Assembly: GCA_034003145.1 (NCBI GenBank)
Contig: JAVEZE010000072.1
Span: 1-13,679, forward strand
Source: JACKPD01 sp034003145
GTDB lineage: Bacteria > Spirochaetota > Spirochaetia > CADAEX01
Reading direction: 5' to 3'
Length of the DNA stretch: 13,679 nucleotides
The position numbers and the translations under genes were made by a program. A model generated the notes under the pieces. The model had not been told where the DNA came from and searched no databases. It saw nothing but the letters and a program-made list of their open reading frames with translations. This document shows positions 6,796 through 13,679 of the stretch, in pieces; position 1 is the first letter of the stretch; each line of letters begins with the position of its first letter.

Positions 6796-8176
6796 TATTT
6801 TTATGAATAAAAAAATACAGGATCTCAAAATTACGGTTATGGGTTTGGGACTTAACGGAGGAGGTTTTGCTTCTGCTCAATTCTTCGCATCAAGAGGGGC
6901 GGATGTAACAGTTACAGACCTAAGAAGCCGGGAAATCCTTAAGCCTACGATAGATATGCTTTCAGGATACAAAATACGGTATGTCCTTGAAAAACATGAT
7001 GAAGCAGATTTTACAGGCGCGGATATTGTAATCAAAAACCCTGCTGTACCTCCAGATTCAGGCTATCTTAAAAAAGCAAAAAGAATAGAAACCGATATTT
7101 CCATTTTTTTACAGCTTGCTGCCAATCCTGTCATTGCAGTTACAGGGAGCAAGGGAAAGTCTACAACAGTTTCCGCCCTTTACCACGTAATCAAGAAAAT
7201 CTATCCCGGATCAAGACTCGGAGGCAATATTACAACCTCTCCCCTCACCTTTCTGGAAGATCTTTTTGCAGACAAAAGCAGTCCGGTAGTGCTTGAACTT
7301 TCTTCCTGGCAGCTTGCAGACCTTGCAGGCAAAAATGTATTAAAACCGGCTGTTTCAGTAATAACCAATATTCTCCCCGACCACCTTAACAGATACAGGG
7401 GTATGGAAGATTATGTTGATGATAAAAAGCTTATTTACCATGACCAGGGGAAAAATGATTATACACTCTGTTTTTATGATGATAAGTGGGGAAGAGAGTT
7501 TGCTGCAGAAACTCCTGCAAAAGCGCTCTTTTTTTCTGCTTCGAGGCTGCCCGATGATATGGATGGCGCATGGCTTGAAAAAAACGGGGAAGGCTTTATC
7601 TCTGTTTCAGGTAATAAAGAGAGGATTGTCAGTGAAAAAATCGTGATGAGCGGCTGGCACAACAGACTGAATCTCCTTGCAGCAGGAGCTGCGGCATCAC
7701 TTTACGGTCTTGAATCTTCAGTTATAGAGGAAAGGCTTGCATCATTCACAGGAATCCCCCACAGAATGGAGTATATATCAACTAAAAAAGGGATATCTTT
7801 TTATAATGATACAACTGCAACAATCCCTGAAGCTGTTATAGCTGCGGCTGAAAGCTTTACTTCTCCTGTGAGGCTTATATCAGGGGGAACTGATAAAAAA
7901 CTTGATTTCACTGTTTTAGAAAAACTTGCAGGTAAAACAGTAATGATTTACCTGCTTGAAGGAAGCGCTACCGATAAAATGATCCCGTATCTTGATAAAT
8001 ACAATATACCCTGGTGCGGGCCGTTTAATTCCCTGGCAGAAGCATCTGAGGCTGCTTTTTCGCAAGGGAGAAAAGGAGATACAGTAATAATGTCTCCGGG
8101 ATGCACTTCTTTCGGTATGTTTAAAAATGAATTTGACAGGGGAGATACTTTTAAAAAAATTGTTCAATCATTTTAG
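6779..8176 (+). CDS. murD: UDP-N-acetylmuramoyl-L-alanine--D-glutamate ligase
   Basis: Cytoplasmic peptidoglycan-precursor enzyme adding D-glutamate to UDP-MurNAc-L-Ala with ATP. Domain 1 is a Rossmann-like fold with GLGLNGGG (22-29). Domain 2 has the ATP loop GSKGKST (123-129), LGGN (147-150), ELSSWQL (173-179), NILPDHLNRY (197-206) and a lysine in KKLIY (216-220) at the carbamylated-lysine position. Domain 3 has PHRME (327-331), NDTTAT (343-348), SGGTDKKLDF (368-377) and SPGCTSFGMFKNEFDRGD (439-456). Length of 465 fits MurD. The ATG at 6779 lies inside the upstream gene and implies translational coupling; another ATG at 6803 would shorten the protein by eight residues, and neither has a strong ribosome site. 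The stop is only five bases from the end of the opposing diguanylate cyclase gene. Confidence 0.95.
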   Translation: MNLKSDIFMNKKIQDLKITVMGLGLNGGGFASAQFFASRGADVTVTDLRSREILKPTIDMLSGYKIRYVLEKHDEADFTGADIVIKNPAVPPDSGYLKKAKRIETDISIFLQLAANPVIAVTGSKGKSTTVSALYHVIKKIYPGSRLGGNITTSPLTFLEDLFADKSSPVVLELSSWQLADLAGKNVLKPAVSVITNILPDHLNRYRGMEDYVDDKKLIYHDQGKNDYTLCFYDDKWGREFAAETPAKALFFSASRLPDDMDGAWLEKNGEGFISVSGNKERIVSEKIVMSGWHNRLNLLAAGAAASLYGLESSVIEERLASFTGIPHRMEYISTKKGISFYNDTTATIPEAVIAAAESFTSPVRLISGGTDKKLDFTVLEKLAGKTVMIYLLEGSATDKMIPYLDKYNIPWCGPFNSLAEASEAAFSQGRKGDTVIMSPGCTSFGMFKNEFDRGDTFKKIVQSF

Positions 8177-8181
8177 CTCTG

Positions 8182-9582
8182 TCAGTTAAAAACTACCCTG
8201 TTTCTGCCGTTTTTCTTTGCCACATAAAGAGCGTTATCAGCTCTTTTCATTACATCGGTGAAAGCATTATCGCTGGCTGTAAATCCTGAAACACCAACGC
8301 TTACTGAAAATTTCAAATATCCTGCCCCGCATTCAATCAAAAGATTTTCAAGCCTTGCCCTTATCCTTTCAGCAACAATCATTGCCTCATGCTTTGTCAC
8401 TTCTTCGAGAACAATGGAAAACTCTTCTCCTCCGACCCTGCCAAAAATATCTATTTCCCTTATAAGTGTTTTACAGTTTTCGCACATTTTTTTCAGCAGA
8501 CTGTCTCCGATATCATGGCCGCAGGTATCATTAATCTGTTTGAAATTATCTATATCAATCATCAATACGCTGAACTGTTTTCCGTATCTTTTTGCCCTGT
8601 TAAAAGCATCTTTTGCCTTGTCATAAAAACTTCGGTGGTTGCTGACTCCTGTAAGAGAATCAGTTGTAGCAAGGAGATGAAGTTCTTCCTGCATCTGTTT
8701 TTTTTCTGTTATATCAGCAACAACCCATATAACACCGTCACCAAGATGCGGCGGATGTACAGCTTTTCCGTAAAGCGAACACCAGAGAATCGTTCCATCT
8801 TTTGCCTTAAGCTGGTATTCAGTTTCAATTACCTTGCCATCGAGAAGAGCACTGTAATGCTTTTTGCCGAATTCCTCAAATTTTTTACCGGATAGATGGA
8901 CAATTTCAACACTTTTACCTGTAAGCTCTTCTTCGCTGTAGCCGAAATATTCACATGCCCTTTTGTTGACCTTTTTAATAATTCTTCCCTCTTTAAGCTC
9001 AACTATGCCGATGGAAGTATTATTAAAAAGTGTTTCAAATTCCAGAATAGTTTTAACAAGGTCTGATGATTTTTTCTTTTTTTCTGTAATATCATACCCT
9101 TCGGCAGCCACCCTCTCTTTTTTTATCCTGTAAAAAGCCCAGAGCTGCGTCCGGAGGGTTCCATCCTTTGCTTCAACTGTATATTCATGGAAATTTCCGT
9201 CAAAAACAGGGGTTTTGGCAGGATGAAGAATGTTTTCACTATCTTTTGAACTGTTTTTATCATCATTTTTATCATCATTTTTATCATCATTTTTTTCAAC
9301 AGACTTGAATCTTCTTTTTAAAAAACCTGTCCACTCATCAGATGTTTTTATAGCTCCTTCAAGCTCTTTCTTTTTAAAGAGAAGGTGCTTTTCGCACCCC
9401 CTGTTCCAGTAAAGGGTTTTATCGCTTTCAGAGAAGCAGGTAAAAAGAATATTTGAACTCTCCATTATTGTCTCGATAATGGCCCAGTTTTTATCCAGAG
9501 CAGCTTTATAATGGGTATTCTGTTTTTCCAGTTCAGAAACAGCAGATTGAAGCTCTGCAATCTCTTTTTCAAAACTATTCAT
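8182..9582 (-). CDS. PAS-PAS-GGDEF diguanylate cyclase
   Basis: Predicted cytoplasmic sensor that makes cyclic di-GMP from two GTP. Residues 1-30 look like a coiled coil. A PAS-like region (about 35-165, ending EGYDITEKKK) contains a low-complexity KNDD repeat at 97-110. A second PAS/PAC domain covers about 180-295 (ending VVADITEKKQ), and the GGDEF domain about 300-466. The active site GGEEF is at 384-388 with DIDNFKQIND (343-352). An RxxD inhibitory site (REID, 375-378) sits five residues before it, so product feedback is expected. No membrane segments or EAL domain are present. It is the last gene of the metG operon: its ATG shares the sequence ATGA with the stop of the femAB-like gene (4-base overlap). 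The PAS ligand is unknown. Confidence 0.93.
   Translation of the reverse strand: MNSFEKEIAELQSAVSELEKQNTHYKAALDKNWAIIETIMESSNILFTCFSESDKTLYWNRGCEKHLLFKKKELEGAIKTSDEWTGFLKRRFKSVEKNDDKNDDKNDDKNSSKDSENILHPAKTPVFDGNFHEYTVEAKDGTLRTQLWAFYRIKKERVAAEGYDITEKKKKSSDLVKTILEFETLFNNTSIGIVELKEGRIIKKVNKRACEYFGYSEEELTGKSVEIVHLSGKKFEEFGKKHYSALLDGKVIETEYQLKAKDGTILWCSLYGKAVHPPHLGDGVIWVVADITEKKQMQEELHLLATTDSLTGVSNHRSFYDKAKDAFNRAKRYGKQFSVLMIDIDNFKQINDTCGHDIGDSLLKKMCENCKTLIREIDIFGRVGGEEFSIVLEEVTKHEAMIVAERIRARLENLLIECGAGYLKFSVSVGVSGFTASDNAFTDVMKRADNALYVAKKNGRNRVVFN
9254..9296 (-). repeat. Tandem 12-bp repeat coding for KNDD units
   Basis: Three perfect copies of TTTTTATCATCA (plus strand, 9254-9265, 9266-9277, 9278-9289) followed by a partial unit of T. 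On the coding minus strand this gives (KNDD)n at residues 97-110 of the diguanylate cyclase, inside the first PAS region. Unit length is a multiple of three, so copy-number change would keep the frame. Confidence 0.9.
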
Positions 9583-10607
9583 GATATTTTGCTTTTCCTG
9601 AGTTTTTTATAATAGAAAAATCGTACCTGTTCCGCAACCCTGTAGATAAAGTATTTTAAAGGATTAAGCGGAAAATCATAGCATCCTGCCATATGGAGAA
9701 TTACTCCACCGAATCCGGTTTTAAACCGGTAAAGCCCGTGCATCGGGTGGGTCGGATCATCTGCAGGCGGTATTCCGAACATATCATACGATACACATCC
9801 TTCATCTTTCGCATCGCATATTGCCTGCCACTGTAGAGCGTAGGACGGCATTTTTTCCCTGCCTGTGTTCCGTGAAGCGCCGTAAAGGTAAACAGCTTTT
9901 TTTTTGTAAAAACATGTTATTATTCCAGCTATAAACCGCCCTTCTGATTCTGCCATATACAGTCTTATATCTATTGAAGAGTCTATTGACAGTTCTTCTG
10001 ATGAATCCTCGGCTATCTCAAAAATCTTTCTGTAATAGGATAAGGAATGGAGCGATATTTTATCTCTTTCCGCAGTTTCCGAGTAAATATCATACCACTC
10101 ATCCAGACTATCCAGTCCGCACCGGCGGACAATTATCCCTTTTTTCCCGGAAAGCTTTATATTATAGCGGGTTTTACTCTTCATCCCCGCAAGCAGCTCC
10201 TCTTTGCTCCTGGTAAGGTCAATTATAACAGTTGAAGGAGGCTGGATATCTGACGCAGCCTTTACTAATGGGGAACCAGGCGAATCAGTTTTATTCCAGG
10301 TAAGATCGTATCGGATAAAAACAGATCCCTTTGGCAGATACTTTTTGACAGCAAGGGAAAGATCTTCAAGAGAGTTTTTGTATTTTTCATCAATAGCGTG
10401 AGGTACATAGGCAAGAGAAAATCCGGGGAAAAATTCCCTTATAAGAATTATAACCCCTTTTCCGTCCAGAGAAAGATAAAGAGGTTTCCAGCCGAAATTT
10501 GATTTAAGCTGCGCCCACTGCCTGCTTTGAAGAAATGAACTTCCTTCGCCGGTGGAAGGCATTCTTTTTTCATCTGCCACAGCCAGAAAAAATGTATTTT
10601 TCATCAC
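9579..10607 (-). CDS. FemA/FemB-like peptidoglycan cross-bridge aminoacyltransferase
   Basis: Member of the Fem family (GNAT-fold aminoacyl-tRNA-dependent transferases such as FemX/FemA/FemB), which add amino acids to the side chain of lipid II. Seen: FLQSRQWAQLKSNFGW (25-40), the arginine/lysine-rich motif MKSKTRYNIKLSGKKG (142-157), LYGASRN (241-247), and YDMFGIPP with HPMHGLYRFKTGFGG (274-281 and 287-301), the hallmark of the second GNAT-like domain. Length of 342 fits the FemX type. The start is GTG at 10607 or ATG at 10604; GAGG lies 11-14 bases upstream, just after the metG stop 19 bases away. It sits between metG and the diguanylate cyclase gene in one operon. Which amino acid it adds cannot be read; relatives in other bacteria also modify other acceptors. 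Confidence 0.87.
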   Translation of the reverse strand: MMKNTFFLAVADEKRMPSTGEGSSFLQSRQWAQLKSNFGWKPLYLSLDGKGVIILIREFFPGFSLAYVPHAIDEKYKNSLEDLSLAVKKYLPKGSVFIRYDLTWNKTDSPGSPLVKAASDIQPPSTVIIDLTRSKEELLAGMKSKTRYNIKLSGKKGIIVRRCGLDSLDEWYDIYSETAERDKISLHSLSYYRKIFEIAEDSSEELSIDSSIDIRLYMAESEGRFIAGIITCFYKKKAVYLYGASRNTGREKMPSYALQWQAICDAKDEGCVSYDMFGIPPADDPTHPMHGLYRFKTGFGGVILHMAGCYDFPLNPLKYFIYRVAEQVRFFYYKKLRKSKIS

Positions 10608-10626
10608 AGCAACTTAAGCCTCTTTA

Positions 10627-12837
10627 TCAGCCGACCTTTCCGTCAGACACCTTAAGCGTCCTCACCTCTTTTCCGTCAGCAGCAAGAGCGGCATTTCCGC
10701 AGTAAACAATATTATTTCTTACCTCAAGTGTCTCTTCAAAAAATTTATCTATTGTAATTCTTTTCAACTCCCCTTCCGGTGGCTTAAACCCTGACAGCGC
10801 CACACGGTCGCCAGGCTTTGCATCATCGGCAAAAAGCACTTCTACAGTCCTTCCTTCCCCTTCAGCTGCTGCTGACGGCTCTGCGGCAAGAAGCATACCG
10901 TTGCTCTCTACGCCTCTTAATTTTGCAGGTTTAAGATTATAAACAACTATAATGTTTTTCCCCAGAAGTTCTTCCTCTTTATAATAGGGAACCAGACCCG
11001 AGACTATCTGCCTCTCTTCGCCGCTTCCAAGATCAAGTGTTTCAATATAAAGTTTTTCCGCTTCAGGATGTTTTTTAATCTCTTTTATTTTCGCGACCCT
11101 CAGGTCAACAGTTTCTGCGTATTTTTTTTCTTTTGATACTTCTTCGGTTTTGGTATTTTTTTCCAAATTCTGCTCCATTGCCCTCTCCTTCTGGCTTCCC
11201 TTGAATCTTTCCCTTAAGCTTTCAATAAGCTCATCCTCAAGTTTCTCAAAACAAATTTCAGGAGCCATTTTTCTTATTTCACCCAACGGTATTCCAAGCT
11301 TGTCCCAGGTAAAATCCTCACATCCCATAAAACCTAGCAAACGGTGCGAGGTAAAAGGGGTAAACGGCTGAATCAGCAGCGCAATATCGCGTACAAGATA
11401 AACAAGGTCAGAAATAAGCTGATGAGCAGAGGCAGGATTTTCATTTTTCATTTTCCAGGGCTCTGAATCCTGAAAAATCTTGTTTCCGTATCCGGAAAGC
11501 TCAAAAACTGTATGATAGGCATCCCTGAGCTCCGCTTTTTCAAGATGTGAAGTTATCTTTTCCTCATAAGACCTTACTTTTTCCCAGAAATCCGAATCCC
11601 TCCGGCTTGTCCCCTCAAGGATTTTGCCGTCATAGAATCTTGCCGCGAATGTGAGTGTTCTGTTTATAAAATTACCAAGGTTTCCGATAAGTTCGGAATT
11701 CACCTTTTCCTGAAAATCCTTCCACGTAAAAAGTGAATCAGATTTTTCAGGTCTGTTATAAAAAATATAGAATCTCCATACATCAGAAGGGATTCCTGTT
11801 TCCTGACAGTCTGTCCCGAATACACCTATCCCCTTGCTTTTGGAAAATTTTCCGCTTTCATAATTAAGATATTCAGTTGAAGACATGTGGTAAAGGGTTG
11901 TCCAGGATCCCCCTGAACCGAGCAGTGTTGAGGGGAATATTACAGTATGGAACGGGATATTATCCTTTCCGATAAACTGGAAAAGCTCAACATTATCAGG
12001 ATTTTTCCACCAGGTTTCCCATTCATCTGTATGGTTGGCTGCAATTGAGATATAACCGATCGGCGCATCAAACCAGACATAAAAAACCTTGTCCCTGTAT
12101 CTGTCTTTTGGAACAGGAATTCCCCACTTGAGATCCCTTGTAATGCATCTTTCCTTAAGTCCGTCTCTCATCCAGCTTTTTGTCATCTGAAGCGCGTTTC
12201 TTGCCCAGAAACCCTCGACCGATCTTCTGTTGATCCATTCTTCAAGAAGTGGGATTATCGCGGGCAGATCTATATAAAGATGATCTGTAGATTTAAGGGC
12301 AGGTTCACCTTTACACACTCCGCAGCGGGGAGATACAAGTTCAGTAGGGTCAAGCAGTTTGCCGCAGCTTTCGCACTGGTCACCGCGGGCATCATCATAT
12401 CCGCAGGTAGGGCAGATTCCCCTTACATACCTGTCTGCGAGAAATCTTTCGCATTTAGCGCAATAGAGCTGCTCTATTGTCCTTTCCTGTATATAGCCTT
12501 TTTTATCAAGTGCGTTAAAAAGCCCCTGGGTAACTTCTGTATGCTTCGGTGTAGAAGTTCTTCCGAATCTGTCAAATGAGATGTTAAACCACTTATAAAT
12601 ATCGCTGTGAACCTTGTAGAACCTGTCGCACAGCTCTTTGGGAGTAATCCCTTCCTCAAGAGCTTTTGTCTCGGTCGCGGTTCCGTATTCGTCTGTCCCG
12701 CAAATATAAAGAGTTTCATAACCTTTAAGCCGGCAGAATCTGGCAAATACATCTGCGGATAAAACCTGGATAAGGTTTCCCAGATGAGGAATGTTGTTAA
12801 CATAGGGTAATGCTGATGTAATAAGTCTTTTTTTCAT
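10627..12837 (-). CDS. metG: Methionyl-tRNA synthetase with EMAPII-like C-terminal tRNA-binding domain
   Basis: Class I synthetase charging tRNA-Met, 736 residues. Seen: signature PYVNNIPHLGN (11-21, HIGH-type), CGTDEYGT (46-53), four Cys-X2-Cys pairs (126/129, 142/145, 155/158, 172/175) able to bind two zinc ions, FDAPIGY (256-262), and KFSKSKG (330-336, KMSKS-type). After the anticodon-binding helices and a charged linker, residues 577-736 form an oligonucleotide-binding domain beginning VDLRVAKI. It extends far beyond the usual 110-residue bacterial domain, with PGDRVALSGF and a long tail resembling the human EMAPII/AIMP1 C-terminus. The ATG at 12837 has no ribosome site and lies eight bases after a -10 box, so the mRNA is probably leaderless. 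First gene of the operon metG, femAB-like gene, diguanylate cyclase. Confidence 0.97.
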   Translation of the reverse strand: MKKRLITSALPYVNNIPHLGNLIQVLSADVFARFCRLKGYETLYICGTDEYGTATETKALEEGITPKELCDRFYKVHSDIYKWFNISFDRFGRTSTPKHTEVTQGLFNALDKKGYIQERTIEQLYCAKCERFLADRYVRGICPTCGYDDARGDQCESCGKLLDPTELVSPRCGVCKGEPALKSTDHLYIDLPAIIPLLEEWINRRSVEGFWARNALQMTKSWMRDGLKERCITRDLKWGIPVPKDRYRDKVFYVWFDAPIGYISIAANHTDEWETWWKNPDNVELFQFIGKDNIPFHTVIFPSTLLGSGGSWTTLYHMSSTEYLNYESGKFSKSKGIGVFGTDCQETGIPSDVWRFYIFYNRPEKSDSLFTWKDFQEKVNSELIGNLGNFINRTLTFAARFYDGKILEGTSRRDSDFWEKVRSYEEKITSHLEKAELRDAYHTVFELSGYGNKIFQDSEPWKMKNENPASAHQLISDLVYLVRDIALLIQPFTPFTSHRLLGFMGCEDFTWDKLGIPLGEIRKMAPEICFEKLEDELIESLRERFKGSQKERAMEQNLEKNTKTEEVSKEKKYAETVDLRVAKIKEIKKHPEAEKLYIETLDLGSGEERQIVSGLVPYYKEEELLGKNIIVVYNLKPAKLRGVESNGMLLAAEPSAAAEGEGRTVEVLFADDAKPGDRVALSGFKPPEGELKRITIDKFFEETLEVRNNIVYCGNAALAADGKEVRTLKVSDGKVG

Positions 12838-12845
12838 GGCATTTT

Positions 12846-12874
12846 ACTATATGTTTCAGCTTTTTTATTGTCAA
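12846..12874 (-). promoter_or_regulatory. Promoter of metG, implying a leaderless mRNA
   Basis: On the minus strand a perfect TTGACA (complement of 12869-12874), a 17-base spacer and TATAGT (complement of 12846-12851). Only AAAATGCC separates the -10 box from the metG ATG at 12837. Transcription should therefore start at, or one or two bases before, the initiation codon, consistent with the absence of any Shine-Dalgarno sequence. There is no room for a T-box or other leader regulator. Confidence 0.72.
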
Positions 12875-12898
12875 GTAATCCGATAGTTCTCTTTATCC

Positions 12899-12927
12899 TT
12901 GACTTGATGACTACTCTTAAGTAACAT
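12899..12927 (+). promoter_or_regulatory. Candidate promoter of hflK
   Basis: TTGACT (12899-12904) and TAACAT (12922-12927) are 17 bases apart; the -10 match is moderate. TTATAT and TATATA a few bases further on are alternatives with longer spacers from TTGATG (12904-12909). A leader of about 50 bases would carry the AGGAGG site before the ATG at 12988. Confidence 0.35.
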
Positions 12928-12987
12928 TTTATATATAGCTAATCTTTTTTTATCAGCAATATATTATCAAATCAGGAGGATTTAATA

Positions 12988-13679
12988 ATGGGCGACGGCA
13001 ATTACAATGCACCTTTCAAAGTCCCGCATATAAAAATTAACCCAAAATTATTGATTATTTTTTTAATGGTTATTCTGCTTGGAATAGTAGGGGTATCAAC
13101 TTTTTATATGGTAGACCAGACTGAACAGGCAGTAGTTTTAAGGTTCGGCAGGGTTAACAGAATCACAGAACCGGGATTACATCTCAAAATACCGTTCGGT
13201 ATTGAGAGTAATTACAATGTTCCGACACAGGTTGTTCAGACTATGTCATTTGGATTCAGATCTGACAGGCCAGGTGTAACTCCAAGTTACGCACAAACAG
13301 ATTATCCGGAAGAATCAGTAATGCTTACTGGCGACCTTAACATTGTTGATGTGGAATGGGTTATCCAGTACAGGATTGTTGAACCTCAGGAATGGCTTTT
13401 CAAGGTAGAAGACAAGGAAAGAACAATCAGGGATATTTCACAGTCTGTCATAAACATGCTTGTAGGAGACAGGGGAATATTTGATGTTATTGGAAGGGAA
13501 AGAGTCGCGATAGAAGCAAGCGGTCAGGAACTGATCAATAAAATTCTTAAAAGCTACAAACTCGGGACAAATGTTACAACTGTAAAGCTCAGGAATATTG
13601 TTCCCCCTATAGGTACAGTACAGGATTCTTTCGAAGATGTTAACAAAGCCCAGCAGGAGATGAACAGATTTATCAATGA
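12988..13679 (+). CDS. hflK: FtsH protease modulator HflK (SPFH/band 7 family), 3' end outside window
   Basis: Membrane protein that with HflC forms a cage around the FtsH protease and modulates its activity. The first 230 residues are visible. A short N-terminus without the Gly-rich stretch of E. coli HflK is followed by one hydrophobic membrane segment (about 21-41). The SPFH domain then begins with VDQTEQAVVLRFGR (42-55) and EPGLHLKIPF (61-70), and includes GDLNIVDVEWVIQYRI (115-130) and, near the edge, AQQEMNRFIN (221-230), typical of HflK. The ATG at 12988 follows a strong AGGAGG, unlike divergent metG. The frame is open to the last base; the TGA formed by the final three bases is out of frame. 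hflC normally follows, but this cannot be seen here. Confidence 0.93.
   Translation, partial: MGDGNYNAPFKVPHIKINPKLLIIFLMVILLGIVGVSTFYMVDQTEQAVVLRFGRVNRITEPGLHLKIPFGIESNYNVPTQVVQTMSFGFRSDRPGVTPSYAQTDYPEESVMLTGDLNIVDVEWVIQYRIVEPQEWLFKVEDKERTIRDISQSVINMLVGDRGIFDVIGRERVAIEASGQELINKILKSYKLGTNVTTVKLRNIVPPIGTVQDSFEDVNKAQQEMNRFIN

Noticed and set aside
8389..8895. 168-codon open frame on the plus strand
   Set aside because: It is antisense to the GGDEF and PAS domains and has no recognisable motif or ribosome site.
9254..9296. Short CRISPR-like array
   Set aside because: The 12-bp units are directly adjacent with no spacers and code for a peptide repeat.
12838..12987. T-box or SAM riboswitch before metG
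   Set aside because: The promoter sits directly at the start codon, so no leader RNA exists to hold one, and no conserved T-box sequence is visible.
13677..13679. TGA at the window end as the stop of hflK
   Set aside because: It is out of frame; codon 231 starts at 13678 with GA, probably a Glu codon, and HflK proteins are longer.
1..13679. Defence system, prophage, toxin-antitoxin pair or secondary-metabolite cluster
   Set aside because: All genes but one belong to recognisable housekeeping or signalling families, and no integrase, transposase, tRNA-flanked boundary or multi-gene cassette is seen.

Overview
The window looks like ordinary chromosomal DNA of a diderm bacterium with moderately low G+C, most likely a spirochaete. 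That assignment is an inference of moderate confidence. It rests on a eukaryote-type (UDPGP family) UTP-glucose-1-phosphate uridylyltransferase, a MurD of the 'GLGLNGGG' type, a methionyl-tRNA synthetase with four Cys-X2-Cys pairs and a long EMAPII-like tail, a FemA/B-type transferase, HflK, and a 30-residue AURKAIP1/COX24-like ribosomal protein. I see no tRNA, rRNA, CRISPR array, insertion sequence, prophage or defence locus.

Layout. Positions 1-986 (+) hold the 3' part of the uridylyltransferase gene, which faces a 56-residue two-cluster ferredoxin gene (-) across a hairpin terminator. From a shared intergenic region at 1263-1402 a LarA-like (DUF2088) gene runs rightward. It carries a GC-rich in-frame insert and overlaps the end of a class 3 lipase gene (-). 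The lipase overlaps the end of dxs (-). Upstream of dxs come a terminator-like hairpin and the tiny ribosomal-protein gene (-, 5633-5725, GTG start). Divergent from that, an unrecognised 314-residue gene and murD (+) form an overlapping pair. A second minus-strand operon reads metG, femAB-like gene, PAS/GGDEF diguanylate cyclase (12837 to 8182) and converges on murD with a 5-base gap. Divergent from metG, hflK (+) starts at 12988 and runs off the right edge.

How the genes relate. Two gene products act on peptidoglycan: MurD (precursor synthesis) and the FemAB-like protein (probable cross-bridge aminoacylation). Dxs starts the non-mevalonate isoprenoid pathway, which also supplies undecaprenyl phosphate. 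UDP-glucose synthesis feeds surface glycans or glycolipids. MetRS and the small ribosomal protein serve translation, HflK modulates FtsH at the membrane, and the diguanylate cyclase is the only clear signalling gene.

The points most worth following up are the in-frame GC-rich insert in the LarA-like gene, two genes (metG and the 5851 gene) whose promoters sit so close to the start codon that their mRNAs should be leaderless or nearly so, the tiny mS38-like gene followed by a hairpin just before dxs, and the unrecognised partner of murD. I found no convincing new multi-gene system.
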